A DNA stretch of 45,532 nt from Lentzea flava. GTDB taxonomy: Bacteria > Actinomycetota > Actinomycetes > Mycobacteriales > Pseudonocardiaceae. The translations under genes were made by a program, and so were the position numbers. Of the stretch, positions 30,226 through 38,280 are shown piece by piece. The notes below the pieces were generated by a model. The model saw nothing but the letters and a program-made list of their open reading frames with translations. It was not told the DNA's origin and did no database searches. The stretch lies in NCBI RefSeq assembly GCF_014648475.1, contig NZ_BMRE01000059.1, positions 1-45,532 on the forward strand, written 5' to 3'. Numbering within the stretch: the stretch's first letter is position 1; the number at the start of each line of letters is the position of its first letter.

Positions 30226-30783
30226 TCAGTCGGTCGCGACCGTGACGCCCAGGAAGATGCGCACGGCGCGGGAACCCTCGGGACGCAGGGACGGGTCGTC
30301 CATGCGCTCGTTGTACTTCGTCAGCAACGCCTGCAGTTCGTTCTTGTACTCGGCGAGCTCCTCGGCGGTCAGGAACTTGGTGCTGCCGTCGGTGCCGACC
30401 GAGTCACGCCACTCCCACTCGAGCAGCTTGCGCGCGACCAGCCGTTCGCGAATCCGCTCGAACTCCTGGTCCAGGTAGGCCAGCGCGGCCGTCTCGGCAG
30501 CCATCGCACCTTCCGGATCCAGCCCGTCCGGCGAGATCGACTGCCGCGCCCTGGTGATTCGCCACGGCTTCTGCCTGCCGGGACCCTGCACCTCTTCCAC
30601 GAAGCCGTACTTGGCCAGCATGTTCAGGTGGTACGAGCAGCTCGCCACGCTCTCGTCCAGCTTCTCCGAGCACTGCGTGGCAGTCAGCGGACCGCCTTCG
30701 GTCAGCACGTGGATCAGCTTCCACCGGAACGGGTGCGAGAGGGCTCGCAGCGCCTTGGGATCACGAACGCGCGGATCGGTCAT
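30226..30783 (-). CDS. ArsR-type winged helix transcriptional regulator
   Basis: A 185-residue protein. The N-terminal 85 residues form a winged helix-turn-helix: LRALSHPFRWKLIHVLTEGGPLTATQCSEKLDESVASCSYHLNMLAKYGFVEEV is ArsR-like, but without a clear metal-binding cysteine motif, so the ligand is probably not a metal. The C-terminal 90 residues are helical and probably used for dimer formation. In many actinobacteria such a regulator precedes an MFS gene; here only a small gene follows. The ATG at 30783 has -10 box TACGGT 6 bases before it, so the message is probably leaderless, with an inverted repeat in the -35 region. Confidence 0.9.
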   Translation of the reverse strand: MTDPRVRDPKALRALSHPFRWKLIHVLTEGGPLTATQCSEKLDESVASCSYHLNMLAKYGFVEEVQGPGRQKPWRITRARQSISPDGLDPEGAMAAETAALAYLDQEFERIRERLVARKLLEWEWRDSVGTDGSTKFLTAEELAEYKNELQALLTKYNERMDDPSLRPEGSRAVRIFLGVTVATD

Positions 30784-30789
30784 GAGGCC

Positions 30790-30823
30790 ACCGTACGCTT
30801 CTCAATAAACCTTTAGCAAGGTT
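30790..30823 (-). promoter_or_regulatory. ArsR promoter and perfect inverted repeat operator
   Basis: AACCTTTAGCAAGGTT (30808-30823) is a perfect inverted repeat (AACCTT-N4-AAGGTT). It lies 12 bases upstream of the -10 box TACGGT (30795-30790, minus strand), where it would block RNA polymerase. It also lies close to the divergent YjdF-like promoter, so one regulator could control both. Confidence 0.65.
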
Positions 30824-30827
30824 CCTT

Positions 30828-30850
30828 GATATATAAATCCTGATATAAAA
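30828..30850 (+). promoter_or_regulatory. AT-rich direct repeats and -10 box of the YjdF-like gene
   Basis: TGATATATAA (30828-30837) and TGATATAAAA (30841-30850) are direct repeats 13 bases apart, an unusually AT-rich patch here. TATAAA (30844-30849) lies 6 bases before the ATG at 30856 and may be a -10 box of a leaderless message. Confidence 0.5.
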
Positions 30851-30855
30851 CACGC

Positions 30856-31440
30856 ATGACACGGGGGCAGCTGTGGCTGCTGGGGGCGTTCGGGGCGTTG
30901 GTCGCGGTGACGTGGATCGACCCGCCGTGGCCCGCCGAGCAGGCACTGCACAGTTCGCTGACGGCCGTCGCGCTGGTGGCGCTGTGGTTGTTGCGACGGC
31001 GGCTGGACACCGCGCAGTGGGCGTGGGCGCTGGCCTTCCTGGCGCTGCACACGATCGCGGCGCGGTGGATCTACTCGTTCGTCCCGTACGACGACTGGAC
31101 GGACGCGGTGTTCGGCGTGCGGCTGTCGGAGGTGTTCTCCTGGGAGCGCAACCACTTCGACCGGCTCGTGCACTTCGCGTACGGAGTGTGCTTGACCGCG
31201 CTGCTGCGGCAGAAGTGGTTGCGCTCACTGGAGATCGTGCTGGCGACGAGCGCGCTCTACGAGCTGATGGAGTGGGCGATCGCGATGACGCTCGCGCCCG
31301 GCATCGCCGAGGCCTACAACGGCCAGCAGGGCGACATGTGGGACGCCCACGCCGACATGGCGCTGGCCGCGTTGGGAGCCCTCGTCACCAGTCTGGTGAG
31401 TTACGCGCGACGGCGGTCACCAGCGGCAACGACTCGATGA
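30856..31440 (+). CDS. YjdF-like (DUF2238) membrane protein
   Basis: A 194-residue protein with about five membrane segments. It has the family motifs NHFDRLVHFAYG (99-110), YELMEW (135-140) and GQQGDMWDAHADM (156-168), which place conserved His, Asp and Glu residues within or near the membrane. E. coli YjdF belongs to this family; function is unknown. It is divergent from the arsR gene and may share its operator. Its 3' end overlaps the convergent HTH gene by 56 bases. Confidence 0.88.
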   Translation: MTRGQLWLLGAFGALVAVTWIDPPWPAEQALHSSLTAVALVALWLLRRRLDTAQWAWALAFLALHTIAARWIYSFVPYDDWTDAVFGVRLSEVFSWERNHFDRLVHFAYGVCLTALLRQKWLRSLEIVLATSALYELMEWAIAMTLAPGIAEAYNGQQGDMWDAHADMALAALGALVTSLVSYARRRSPAATTR

Positions 31441-31876
31441 CCGGCACGCGCAACAACTCGGCGGGCACGTCCGGGTCGCGCACCGGCTCGATGAGCTCCC
31501 GCAGCAGCGCGCCGACGACGTCGTCCGCGGTCTGGTCGACCTCGTGGATGAGGTCGCGCAGCTGGTCGGCCGCGTCGTTGAGCACCCGCGGCCGTTGCGG
31601 CTCCTCCAGCATCAGCGCGGCCAGCCGCAGCACCCGCCGGCAGGTGCGCAGCCGCAGGCTCCTGCTCGCCGACTCCCGCGCGCCCGCGAGCCCGAGCCGT
31701 CCACGCGTGCGCTCGATCCAGGGCTCGACCGTCTCGCGCCGCCAGATGGGGCCGGACGCGAGCTCGGCGTCCGGCTCGGGAATGCCGTGCGAGCGCCTCT
31801 TGCGCCACACAGCGACCAGCTGCCGGCTCAGCCCCATGGCGTCGGCGATTTCCGCGATCCCGTAAAAGTCCCCCAC
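31385..31876 (-). CDS. HTH DNA-binding protein (MerR/AlpA-like)
   Basis: A 163-residue protein with an N-terminal helix-turn-helix: YGIAEIADAMGLSRQLVAVWRKRRSHGIPEPDAELASGPIWRRETVEPWI resembles the MerR/AlpA-like excisionase fold with its wing. The C-terminal part (about 75-150) is helical and acidic. The GTG at 31876 directly precedes the motif, with GGG in the start region. Targets are unknown. The last 56 bases overlap the 3' end of the convergent YjdF-like gene, so the pair may interfere at the transcript level. Confidence 0.8.
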   Translation of the reverse strand: MGDFYGIAEIADAMGLSRQLVAVWRKRRSHGIPEPDAELASGPIWRRETVEPWIERTRGRLGLAGARESASRSLRLRTCRRVLRLAALMLEEPQRPRVLNDAADQLRDLIHEVDQTADDVVGALLRELIEPVRDPDVPAELLRVPVIESLPLVTAVARNSPDW

Positions 31877-31923
31877 GCCGTCAACTGTAACCAGAGATGA
31901 CGTGCGATGTCATCAAAAATGTC

Positions 31924-33438
31924 TCAAATGCGTTCGAGGACGGCCCGTGCCGCGTTGTGGCCGCCGATGCCGCTGACCCCGCCGCCGCGCCGGGAGCCCG
32001 CGCCGCAGACGAAGACGTTGTCCACGTCGGTCTCGACGCCCCACCTGCCGACCTCGTCGTCGGTCTCGGCGAACGGCCAGCCGAGCTCTCCGTGGAAGAT
32101 GTTGCCACCCGGTAGACCGAGCTCTTCCTCCAGGTCCAGTGGTGTGCGTGCCTCGATGCACGGTGTGCCGTCCGCGTCGGTCGCGAGGCAGTCCTGGATC
32201 GGCTCGACCAGGTGGACGTTGAGCTGGTCGAGGTAGCGCCGCACCAGCTCGTCGCGCAGCCGTTCGTTGCGGCCTTCGAACAACGACGCGGGCAGGTGCA
32301 GGCCGAACAGCGTCAACGTCTCGTGGCCCGCCAATGACGGCCCGAGGATCGACGGGTCCGTCAGCGAGTGGCAGTACATCTCACCCGGCAGCACCGACGG
32401 CACCTGACCGGCGACGCTCTCCAGGTAAGCGGTCTCCAGCTGGTCGTAGGACTCGTCGAGGTGGAACGTGCCGGCGAACGCGAGCCGAGCGTCCACTCCG
32501 GACTTCAGCTCCGGCAGCCTGCGCAGCAGCATGTTGATCTTCAGCTGGCAGCCGGGTGCGTCGTGAACTTCCTTGCCCTGCAACCGTCCCAGCACGGAAG
32601 GGGCCACATTGGACAGTACGAACCTGGCCTCGGCCGCGGTGTCGTTGTAGGTGACGGACGCGGTCTTGCCGTCGGACTCCACAGAAGTCACGCACGCATC
32701 GGTGATGATCTCCGCACCGGCCTCGCGCGCGACCCGTTCCAGCTCGGCCGTGACGGCACCCATGCCACCGACGGGGACTTTCCACTCCCCCGAGCCGTTG
32801 CCGATCACGTGGTAGAGGAAGCACTTGTTGGCGCGCAACGAATGCAGCGAGGAGTGCGTACCGATCAACGCGTCGGTGGCGACGGCGCCCCGCACCAGGT
32901 TGTTGTCTAACAGCTCCTGCAGCGTCGCGCCGATCGGGCGTTCGAAGACCTGGTCCCACAACCGGCCGCGCGCCACCGCGTCGACGTGCACGCGCAGGTG
33001 TTCCCGTGACACCAGAGGTTCCAGCAGAGTCGGCGCCAACGCCTGAGCCATCAGCTCCAGATCTGCGTACCAGCGCTGCCACCGCTCCCAATCGTCCAGC
33101 GACCCGCACACGGCCTCGAACGACGCCACGGTCGCCGGACCGGGCTCACGTTCGACCAGCAGCCCCGTCCTGCCGTTCGGCGTGTACGACGAGGCGGCAC
33201 GGGACCGCAGCGCCAGGTTGAGCCCGAGATCGGACACGATCTGGTCCGGCAGCAGCGACACCAGGTAGGAGTACCGGGACAGCCGGGCGTCGACGCCTTC
33301 CCACGGTGACGCGCTCACGGCCGCGCCGCCGACGTGCGGCAGCTTCTCCAGCACCTTGACCGACTTCCCCGCCCGTGCGAGGTACGCGGCCGCCACCAGC
33401 CCGTTGTGGCCGCCTCCCACGATCACGACGTCGTCCAT
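31924..33438 (-). CDS. FAD-dependent oxidoreductase, phytoene-desaturase-like
   Basis: About 504 residues. The N-terminal VVIVGGGHNGLVAAAYLARAGKSVKVLEK is a dinucleotide-binding Rossmann motif (GGGHNG, residues 8-13), and the C-terminal VDNVFVCGAGSRRGGGVSGIGGHNAAR is the second FAD motif of CrtI/PYROXD2-type enzymes. The substrate is unknown; no carotenoid genes are nearby. The frame is open to 33480, but homology begins at the ATG at 33438, which has GGAGGG about 10 bases upstream. It is divergent from fdhD with a 65-base gap. Confidence 0.92.
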   Translation of the reverse strand: MDDVVIVGGGHNGLVAAAYLARAGKSVKVLEKLPHVGGAAVSASPWEGVDARLSRYSYLVSLLPDQIVSDLGLNLALRSRAASSYTPNGRTGLLVEREPGPATVASFEAVCGSLDDWERWQRWYADLELMAQALAPTLLEPLVSREHLRVHVDAVARGRLWDQVFERPIGATLQELLDNNLVRGAVATDALIGTHSSLHSLRANKCFLYHVIGNGSGEWKVPVGGMGAVTAELERVAREAGAEIITDACVTSVESDGKTASVTYNDTAAEARFVLSNVAPSVLGRLQGKEVHDAPGCQLKINMLLRRLPELKSGVDARLAFAGTFHLDESYDQLETAYLESVAGQVPSVLPGEMYCHSLTDPSILGPSLAGHETLTLFGLHLPASLFEGRNERLRDELVRRYLDQLNVHLVEPIQDCLATDADGTPCIEARTPLDLEEELGLPGGNIFHGELGWPFAETDDEVGRWGVETDVDNVFVCGAGSRRGGGVSGIGGHNAARAVLERI

Positions 33439-33503
33439 GCCCCGAGATCCCTCCCACGTAGCCTGGTCGGTGGGGAACATAGCGGTCCGAAGGAGATGTG
33501 CAC

Positions 33504-34331
33504 ATGGGCCGAGTGACGGTGCGCCGAGCGGTCGAGCGGGTGTCGCCGAACGGTCGGCGGCGCCGGGTGGACGCCCTGGCCGCCGAGGAACCGCTGGAGC
33601 TGAGGGTCAACGGGAAGTCGTTGGCCGTCACGATGCGCACTCCCGGCCAGGACGTCGAGCTCGCGCACGGCTTCCTGCTCAGCGAGGGCGTGATCGGCTG
33701 CGCGGAGGACGTCTCGATCGCCCGGTTCTGCGAGGGCACCGGGCCAGACGGCATGAACACCTACAACGTGCTGGACATCGCGCTGGCCGACGGAGTGCCG
33801 CCGCCTGACACCGGCGTGGAGCGGAACTTCTACACCACGTCGTCGTGCGGCGTGTGCGGGAAGGCCGCGCTGGACGCGGTGAAGCTCAAGACCCGCCACT
33901 CCCCCGCGCTCGACCCGGTGCGGGTGACGGCCGGGGCGTTGACGGGCTTCCCGGACGCGTTGCGGGAGCGGCAGAAGGTCTTCGAGAGCACCGGAGGGCT
34001 GCACGCGGCGGGTCTGTTCCGCGACGGCGAGCTGCTGGTGGTGCGCGAGGACGTGGGCAGGCACAACGCCGTCGACAAGGTGCTGGGCTGGGCGGTGCTG
34101 CAGAACCTCGTGCCGCTGACCGGCGCGGCGCTGATGGTGTCCGGGCGGGCGTCGTTCGAGCTCGTGCAGAAGGCCGCGATGGCCGGAATTCCGGTGCTCG
34201 CCGCGGTGTCGGCGCCGTCGTCGCTCGCCGTGGAACTGGCCGAGGAGCAGGGCATGACGCTCATCGGGTTCCTGCGCGGCGACTCGATGAACGTCTACAC
34301 CGGAGGGGAGCGCGTGCTTGAGACCGCTTGA
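33504..34331 (+). CDS. fdhD: Formate dehydrogenase accessory sulfurtransferase
   Basis: A 275-residue protein. FdhD carries sulfur from the cysteine desulfurase IscS to the molybdenum cofactor of formate dehydrogenases. The CxxC persulfide motif is SCGVCGK (C115, C118), and the cofactor-binding REDVGRHNAVDKVLG is intact. The ATG at 33504 has AGGAG 8 bases upstream; a GTG at 33498 is less likely. It probably matures the FdhF/YdeP-type enzyme encoded at 26219-28504. The following CoA-transferase gene starts 14 bases before its stop codon. Confidence 0.95.
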   Translation: MGRVTVRRAVERVSPNGRRRRVDALAAEEPLELRVNGKSLAVTMRTPGQDVELAHGFLLSEGVIGCAEDVSIARFCEGTGPDGMNTYNVLDIALADGVPPPDTGVERNFYTTSSCGVCGKAALDAVKLKTRHSPALDPVRVTAGALTGFPDALRERQKVFESTGGLHAAGLFRDGELLVVREDVGRHNAVDKVLGWAVLQNLVPLTGAALMVSGRASFELVQKAAMAGIPVLAAVSAPSSLAVELAEEQGMTLIGFLRGDSMNVYTGGERVLETA

Positions 34332-35448
34332 CGGCGTCGTGGTGGTGAGCCTGGAGCAGGCCGTCGCCGTCCCGTACGCGACGCGGCTGCTGGCAGACCT
34401 CGGGGCACGCGTGATCAAGATCGAACGGCCCGGTGTCGGCGACTTCGCGCGGCACTACGACTCGGCGTGCGGCGAGGTGTCGTCGTACTTCGCGTGGACG
34501 AACGTCGGCAAGGAGTCGGTGTCGCTCGACATCAACCACCTGGACGGCCGTGAGGTGCTGCAACGGCTGGTCGCGCGCGCCGACGTGCTGTTGTGCAACC
34601 TGTCGCCGCGCGTGTGGTCGCGCCTGGCGCTGGAGCTGCCGGAGACGTTGATCGTCGGTGAGCTGTCCGGCTACGGCTGGGACGGCCCGTACGCGGACCG
34701 CAAGGCGTTCGACGCGCTGGTGCAGTCCGAGACCGGGCTGGTGTCGCTGACCGGCGAAGGCGACGTGATGGCGCGGGCCGGCATCTCGGTCGCGGACATC
34801 GCGGCGGGCGTCCAGCTGCACGCGGCCGTGCTGGCGGCGTTGCTGCAGAAGGCGCGGACGGGTTCCGGCGCGCGGCTGCGGCTGTCGCTGTTCGAGGCGA
34901 TGGCCGAGTGGATGCACCAGCCGATGCTCTACGCCGCCGGGACGGGTGCCGCCGCCCCGCGCTCGGGCGCGCACCACCCGAGCATCGCGCCGTACGGACC
35001 GGTGGCCTGCGCGGACGGTGCCGTGCATCTGGCCGTGCAGAACGACGGCCAGTGGCAGCGGTTGTGCGGGCTGATCGGGCTCGTTCCCGAGGAGAGGTTC
35101 GCCACAGTGGCCTCTCGCGTGGAGCACCGCGACGAGCTGCAGAAACTGCTCGAACAGGCGTTTTCCGGCATGACAGCGGCCGAGCTGCTGACCGCGCTGG
35201 ACCAGGCTGACGTGCCGGCCGCACTGACCAGGCCGATCACCGACCTGCCCAACCACCCGCAGCTCAGCACGTGGGTTGACGTGCAGGTTCCCGGCGGCTC
35301 GGCGCGCACGCTGCCGCCGCCGGTCCGCGGCTTCGAGTGGTCACCGGGTGCGGTGCCCGCCCTCGGTGCGCACAATGTTCACGTGCTCCGCTGGCTGGGT
35401 TACTCCGAAGAGGAACTGACCTCCTTACGCGCGCGTTCCGTGTTCTAG
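34318..35448 (+). CDS. CaiB/BaiF family CoA-transferase
   Basis: A 376-residue class III CoA-transferase that moves CoA between acyl-CoA and a carboxylic acid through an aspartyl-CoA thioester. The N-terminus RPLDGVVVVSLEQAVAVPYATRLLADLGARVIKIERP is typical, and D160 in SVADIAAGVQ is the catalytic aspartate. GELSGYGWDGPY is another family motif. The TTG start at 34318 has GGAGGGGAG upstream and overlaps fdhD by 14 bases. Substrate unknown; coupling to fdhD could hint at formyl-CoA/oxalate chemistry, but this is speculative. Confidence 0.92.
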   Translation: MRPLDGVVVVSLEQAVAVPYATRLLADLGARVIKIERPGVGDFARHYDSACGEVSSYFAWTNVGKESVSLDINHLDGREVLQRLVARADVLLCNLSPRVWSRLALELPETLIVGELSGYGWDGPYADRKAFDALVQSETGLVSLTGEGDVMARAGISVADIAAGVQLHAAVLAALLQKARTGSGARLRLSLFEAMAEWMHQPMLYAAGTGAAAPRSGAHHPSIAPYGPVACADGAVHLAVQNDGQWQRLCGLIGLVPEERFATVASRVEHRDELQKLLEQAFSGMTAAELLTALDQADVPAALTRPITDLPNHPQLSTWVDVQVPGGSARTLPPPVRGFEWSPGAVPALGAHNVHVLRWLGYSEEELTSLRARSVF

Positions 35449-35484
35449 GGAAACGAGGACCGGGACCCACGCGATGAGGTGAGC

Positions 35485-36363
35485 ATGGGGGAACCGAGGT
35501 ACAGCCGCCGCACACTCTTCGCCGCCGTCGGCGCCGTCATGGCGACCGCCGCCGGCACCGCGATGTACGTGTCGGCGCAGCAGGGCGACGAGCGCCAGAT
35601 CGCCACGGCCGACCGCGTGGCCGCCACGTCGAGCGCCACGCCGTCCGTGCGCTACGAGCGCGTGTACTCGGCCGCCCGCCACCGCGAGGTCACGCTGGCC
35701 TTCTACACCCCCGCGAACGCGGCCCCGCGCGGCCTGCCCGTGTCGATCCTTCTGCACGGCCTGCACGGCGACGCCAGGCACGCCGCCATCGGCAACCTCA
35801 CCGACGTCCTCGCCAACGCCGTGGCCAAGGGCTCGGTGCCCGCGTTCGGCTTCGTCGCGGTCGACGGCGGCGACAACTACTGGCACGAGAACACCCCCGG
35901 CGACGACCCGATGAAGATGCTGCTCGACGAGCTGCCCACCTGGTTGCGCGAGCGCGGCTACGGCGAGCCCTTCGCGGTCACCGGCGTCTCCATGGGCGGC
36001 TTCGGCGCCCTGCTCTACGCCCGCCGCCGCGCCGAACGCGGCGACCCGGTCGCCGCGGCCGCCGCCATCTCCCCCGGCCTGATCACCTCGTGGCCGGAGA
36101 TGGCCAAGCGCCGCGCGTTCAAGAACGAGGCCGAGTGGGCGTCGCTCGACCCGCTGCGGCACCTCCACGCGACCGGCTCGACCGCGCTCGGCGTGTGGAT
36201 CGGGGACCAGGACCGGTTCATCGTGGGGACGCGGCGGTTCATCCGCGACGTCAAGCCGGAGGTGGGGACGGTGAAGCCGGGTGGGCACGACGACGGCTTC
36301 TACCGGAAGGTGACGCCGGACGTCGTCCGGTTCCTGGCCAAGTACGCCAAGAAGGCCGTCTGA
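35485..36363 (+). CDS. Tat-exported esterase (alpha/beta hydrolase)
   Basis: A 292-residue protein. The N-terminus has a twin-arginine signal (SRRTLFAAVGAVMATAAGTAM, residues 7-27). The hydrolase core resembles the esterase D/mycolyltransferase-like group: oxyanion region LLHGLHGDA, nucleophile S169 in GVSMGGFG, and late histidine in KPGGHDDGFY. It probably acts outside the membrane on esters. The ATG at 35485 follows GAGGTGA; an upstream GTG at 35479 is also possible. It starts 36 bases after the CoA-transferase on the same strand. Confidence 0.88.
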   Translation: MGEPRYSRRTLFAAVGAVMATAAGTAMYVSAQQGDERQIATADRVAATSSATPSVRYERVYSAARHREVTLAFYTPANAAPRGLPVSILLHGLHGDARHAAIGNLTDVLANAVAKGSVPAFGFVAVDGGDNYWHENTPGDDPMKMLLDELPTWLRERGYGEPFAVTGVSMGGFGALLYARRRAERGDPVAAAAAISPGLITSWPEMAKRRAFKNEAEWASLDPLRHLHATGSTALGVWIGDQDRFIVGTRRFIRDVKPEVGTVKPGGHDDGFYRKVTPDVVRFLAKYAKKAV

Positions 36364-36388
36364 CGTCGCGGGGAGGGTGGGTCGCCGC

Positions 36389-37279
36389 TCACGGCTTCAG
36401 CGCCGTGTGGACGAAGGTGGCCGCGCGGGTCATCGCCGCGTCGGCCTCGTCCCAGGAGGCGGCGAACGCCTGGAAGACGTGCGTCGCCTGCGCAGTGACG
36501 TCGAGCGTCACCGACACGTCGGCCGCCACCAGCCGTGCGGCGAGCCGGGTGGAGTCGTCCAGCAGCACCTCGTCCGAGCCGACCTGGATCAACGTGGCCG
36601 GCAGACCGCGCAGGTCCGCGAACAGCGGGCTGTGCCGTTCTGAAGTGGACGTGTCGCCGACGTAGTCACGCACGCGGCGTTCGAGGGCGGTGCGGCTCAC
36701 GATGAAGTCCGCCTCGGCTCTGGCCGTCATCGAATCGCCGCTGAGCGTGAGGTCAACCCACGGCGAGAACAGCAACGCCGCGGCGGGCATCGGCTCGCCG
36801 CTGGAGGAAAGAGCCGCCAGCAGGCCGAGCGCCACTCCGCCGCCGGCCGACTCGCCGGCGACTACCACCTGCTGCGGATCGACCCCGGAGGCGATCAAGC
36901 CGCGATAAGCGCGCACGGCGTCGTCGATGGCGGCAGGGGCGGGATGCTCGGGTGCCAACCGGTAGTCGATGGTGCTCACTCGCGTCCGTGACCTGCGAGC
37001 GAGGTCTGCGACGATCCCCAGCGAGCTGCGCGCCGACCCGAGCACGTACGCCCCGCCGTGGAAGTACAGGACGGTGCCCACGCCGGGCTCTTCCGCGAGT
37101 TCCACCAGGAGGCCGGTGACCGTGTCGTAGCGGACTTCGGTGACGATGACGTCGTCAGGGACGGGATGGTGGGCCAGCAACTGCTCGAACAGGATGCGCT
37201 GTTCGTGGACCGCACCGCCGAGATCGAGAGGGGACGACGCGCGAAGGCGCCGGATGGCCTCTCGCTGCTCGCGGCTCAT
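36389..37279 (-). CDS. Hormone-sensitive-lipase-type alpha/beta hydrolase
   Basis: A 296-residue cytoplasmic esterase of the HSL (alpha/beta hydrolase fold 3) group. HGGAY (74-78) forms the oxyanion hole, S144 in GESAGG is the nucleophile, and VGSDEVLLDD and THVFQ supply the Asp and His. It probably hydrolyses short-chain esters. The ATG at 37279 has AAGGAG 5 bases upstream. It is followed by 25 bases before the convergent Tat esterase. Confidence 0.93.
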   Translation of the reverse strand: MSREQREAIRRLRASSPLDLGGAVHEQRILFEQLLAHHPVPDDVIVTEVRYDTVTGLLVELAEEPGVGTVLYFHGGAYVLGSARSSLGIVADLARRSRTRVSTIDYRLAPEHPAPAAIDDAVRAYRGLIASGVDPQQVVVAGESAGGGVALGLLAALSSSGEPMPAAALLFSPWVDLTLSGDSMTARAEADFIVSRTALERRVRDYVGDTSTSERHSPLFADLRGLPATLIQVGSDEVLLDDSTRLAARLVAADVSVTLDVTAQATHVFQAFAASWDEADAAMTRAATFVHTALKP

Positions 37280-37306
37280 GCTTGCTCCTTGCTGTGGGTT
37301 CGAGTC

Positions 37307-37332
37307 GGGTTGTCAGTCGGGGTTGTCAGTCG
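37307..37332. repeat. Perfect tandem repeat of 13 bases
   Basis: GGGTTGTCAGTCG occurs twice in direct succession (37307-37319 and 37320-37332), in the gap between two leftward hydrolase genes. It may be a regulator site or recent slippage. Confidence 0.6.
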
Positions 37333-37363
37333 CGGTGGTCCCGGAGGGGCTTGACGGTGCGAA

Positions 37364-38233
37364 TCAGACGGCCCGAGCGTGCTCGATGAGGAGCTCGGCG
37401 AAGGCGTCCGGCTGGTCGATCGGTGTGATGTGCCCGCAGTCCTCGAGCACGTGCTGGGTGAGCCGCCCGGCAATCGGTTCGAGCTGACGGGCGGTGGCCT
37501 CGGCGACCACACCGCCGCCGATGGCGAGAGTCGGCGTCGTCAGTCGCTGGTGCTGTGCCCAGTACCCGATCCACTCCGCGGTGGCCGGCATCGCGCGGTA
37601 GTGGTCGAAGGCGTTGCTGAGACTCGTCCTGTCCCGGTAGGCCCCGACGATCAGCCGTGCGAGGTCCGCCGGAAGGCCACGGCGACTGCCGGCGGAGAGG
37701 AAGAAGTGGACGTAGCGCTCCGCCGAACTCTCCAGGACGTCCTCGGCCAGGCCGCCGGGCGCCTGGTGGAAGCCGAACCACCACGGCGGCCCCTGCCCCA
37801 GGAAGGCTTCGGCGCCGGGCAGAAGCCCGACCAGCCCTTCGGACAGCGTCAGGCTGGTGACGCGCTCGGGCGACGACGCTGCCAGGGCGAACGCCGGTGC
37901 GACACCGAGATCGATGCCCACGACGTGTGCTTCCCCGGCACCGAGGACGTCCAGCAGCCGGAGCAAATCCGCGGCGATCGCGGGCGCCTCGTAGCCGCGG
38001 ACGGCGGGTGAGCTGTCGCCCAGCCCGTGCAGGTCCGGTGCGATGGCCCGGAAACCCGCCGCGGCCAGCCGGGGCGCGACGTCGCGCCAGATCGCGCGGG
38101 TGTGCGGGAAGCCGTGCAGCAGCAGCACGGCCGGGCCGTGCCCGAGAGTCTCCACGGCGAGTTCGACCCCGTCGACCGGTATCCGGCGCACAGTCGCGCC
38201 GGGAAGGTGAGCAGACAGAGCCAGCTGGCGCAC
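37364..38233 (-). CDS. Epoxide-hydrolase-like alpha/beta hydrolase
   Basis: A 289-residue protein. The nucleophile elbow reads VVGIDLGVAP, so D108 is in place of serine, as in epoxide hydrolases and haloalkane dehalogenases. HGFPHT (40-45) is the oxyanion motif of this group, and CGHITPIDQPDAF holds the catalytic histidine. The cap domain is rich in aromatic residues (PPWWFGFHQAPGG). The GTG at 38233 has GGAGG 7 bases upstream. It is divergent from an HxlR regulator whose likely operator lies in the 40-base gap, so the regulator probably controls it. Confidence 0.92.
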   Translation of the reverse strand: MRQLALSAHLPGATVRRIPVDGVELAVETLGHGPAVLLLHGFPHTRAIWRDVAPRLAAAGFRAIAPDLHGLGDSSPAVRGYEAPAIAADLLRLLDVLGAGEAHVVGIDLGVAPAFALAASSPERVTSLTLSEGLVGLLPGAEAFLGQGPPWWFGFHQAPGGLAEDVLESSAERYVHFFLSAGSRRGLPADLARLIVGAYRDRTSLSNAFDHYRAMPATAEWIGYWAQHQRLTTPTLAIGGGVVAEATARQLEPIAGRLTQHVLEDCGHITPIDQPDAFAELLIEHARAV

Positions 38234-38246
38234 AGGTGTCCTCCTT

Positions 38247-38280
38247 GGTTACCGTATGGAACGTGGTAACCATATGAAAC
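38247..38280. promoter_or_regulatory. HxlR operator between divergent genes
   Basis: GGTTACC (38247-38253) and GGTAACC (38265-38271) form a perfect inverted repeat with an 11-base spacer. Within it the 12-mer ACCRTATGRAAC occurs as a direct repeat at 38251-38262 and 38269-38280. The site covers the promoters of both the hydrolase and the regulator, as expected of an HxlR autoregulator. Confidence 0.75.
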
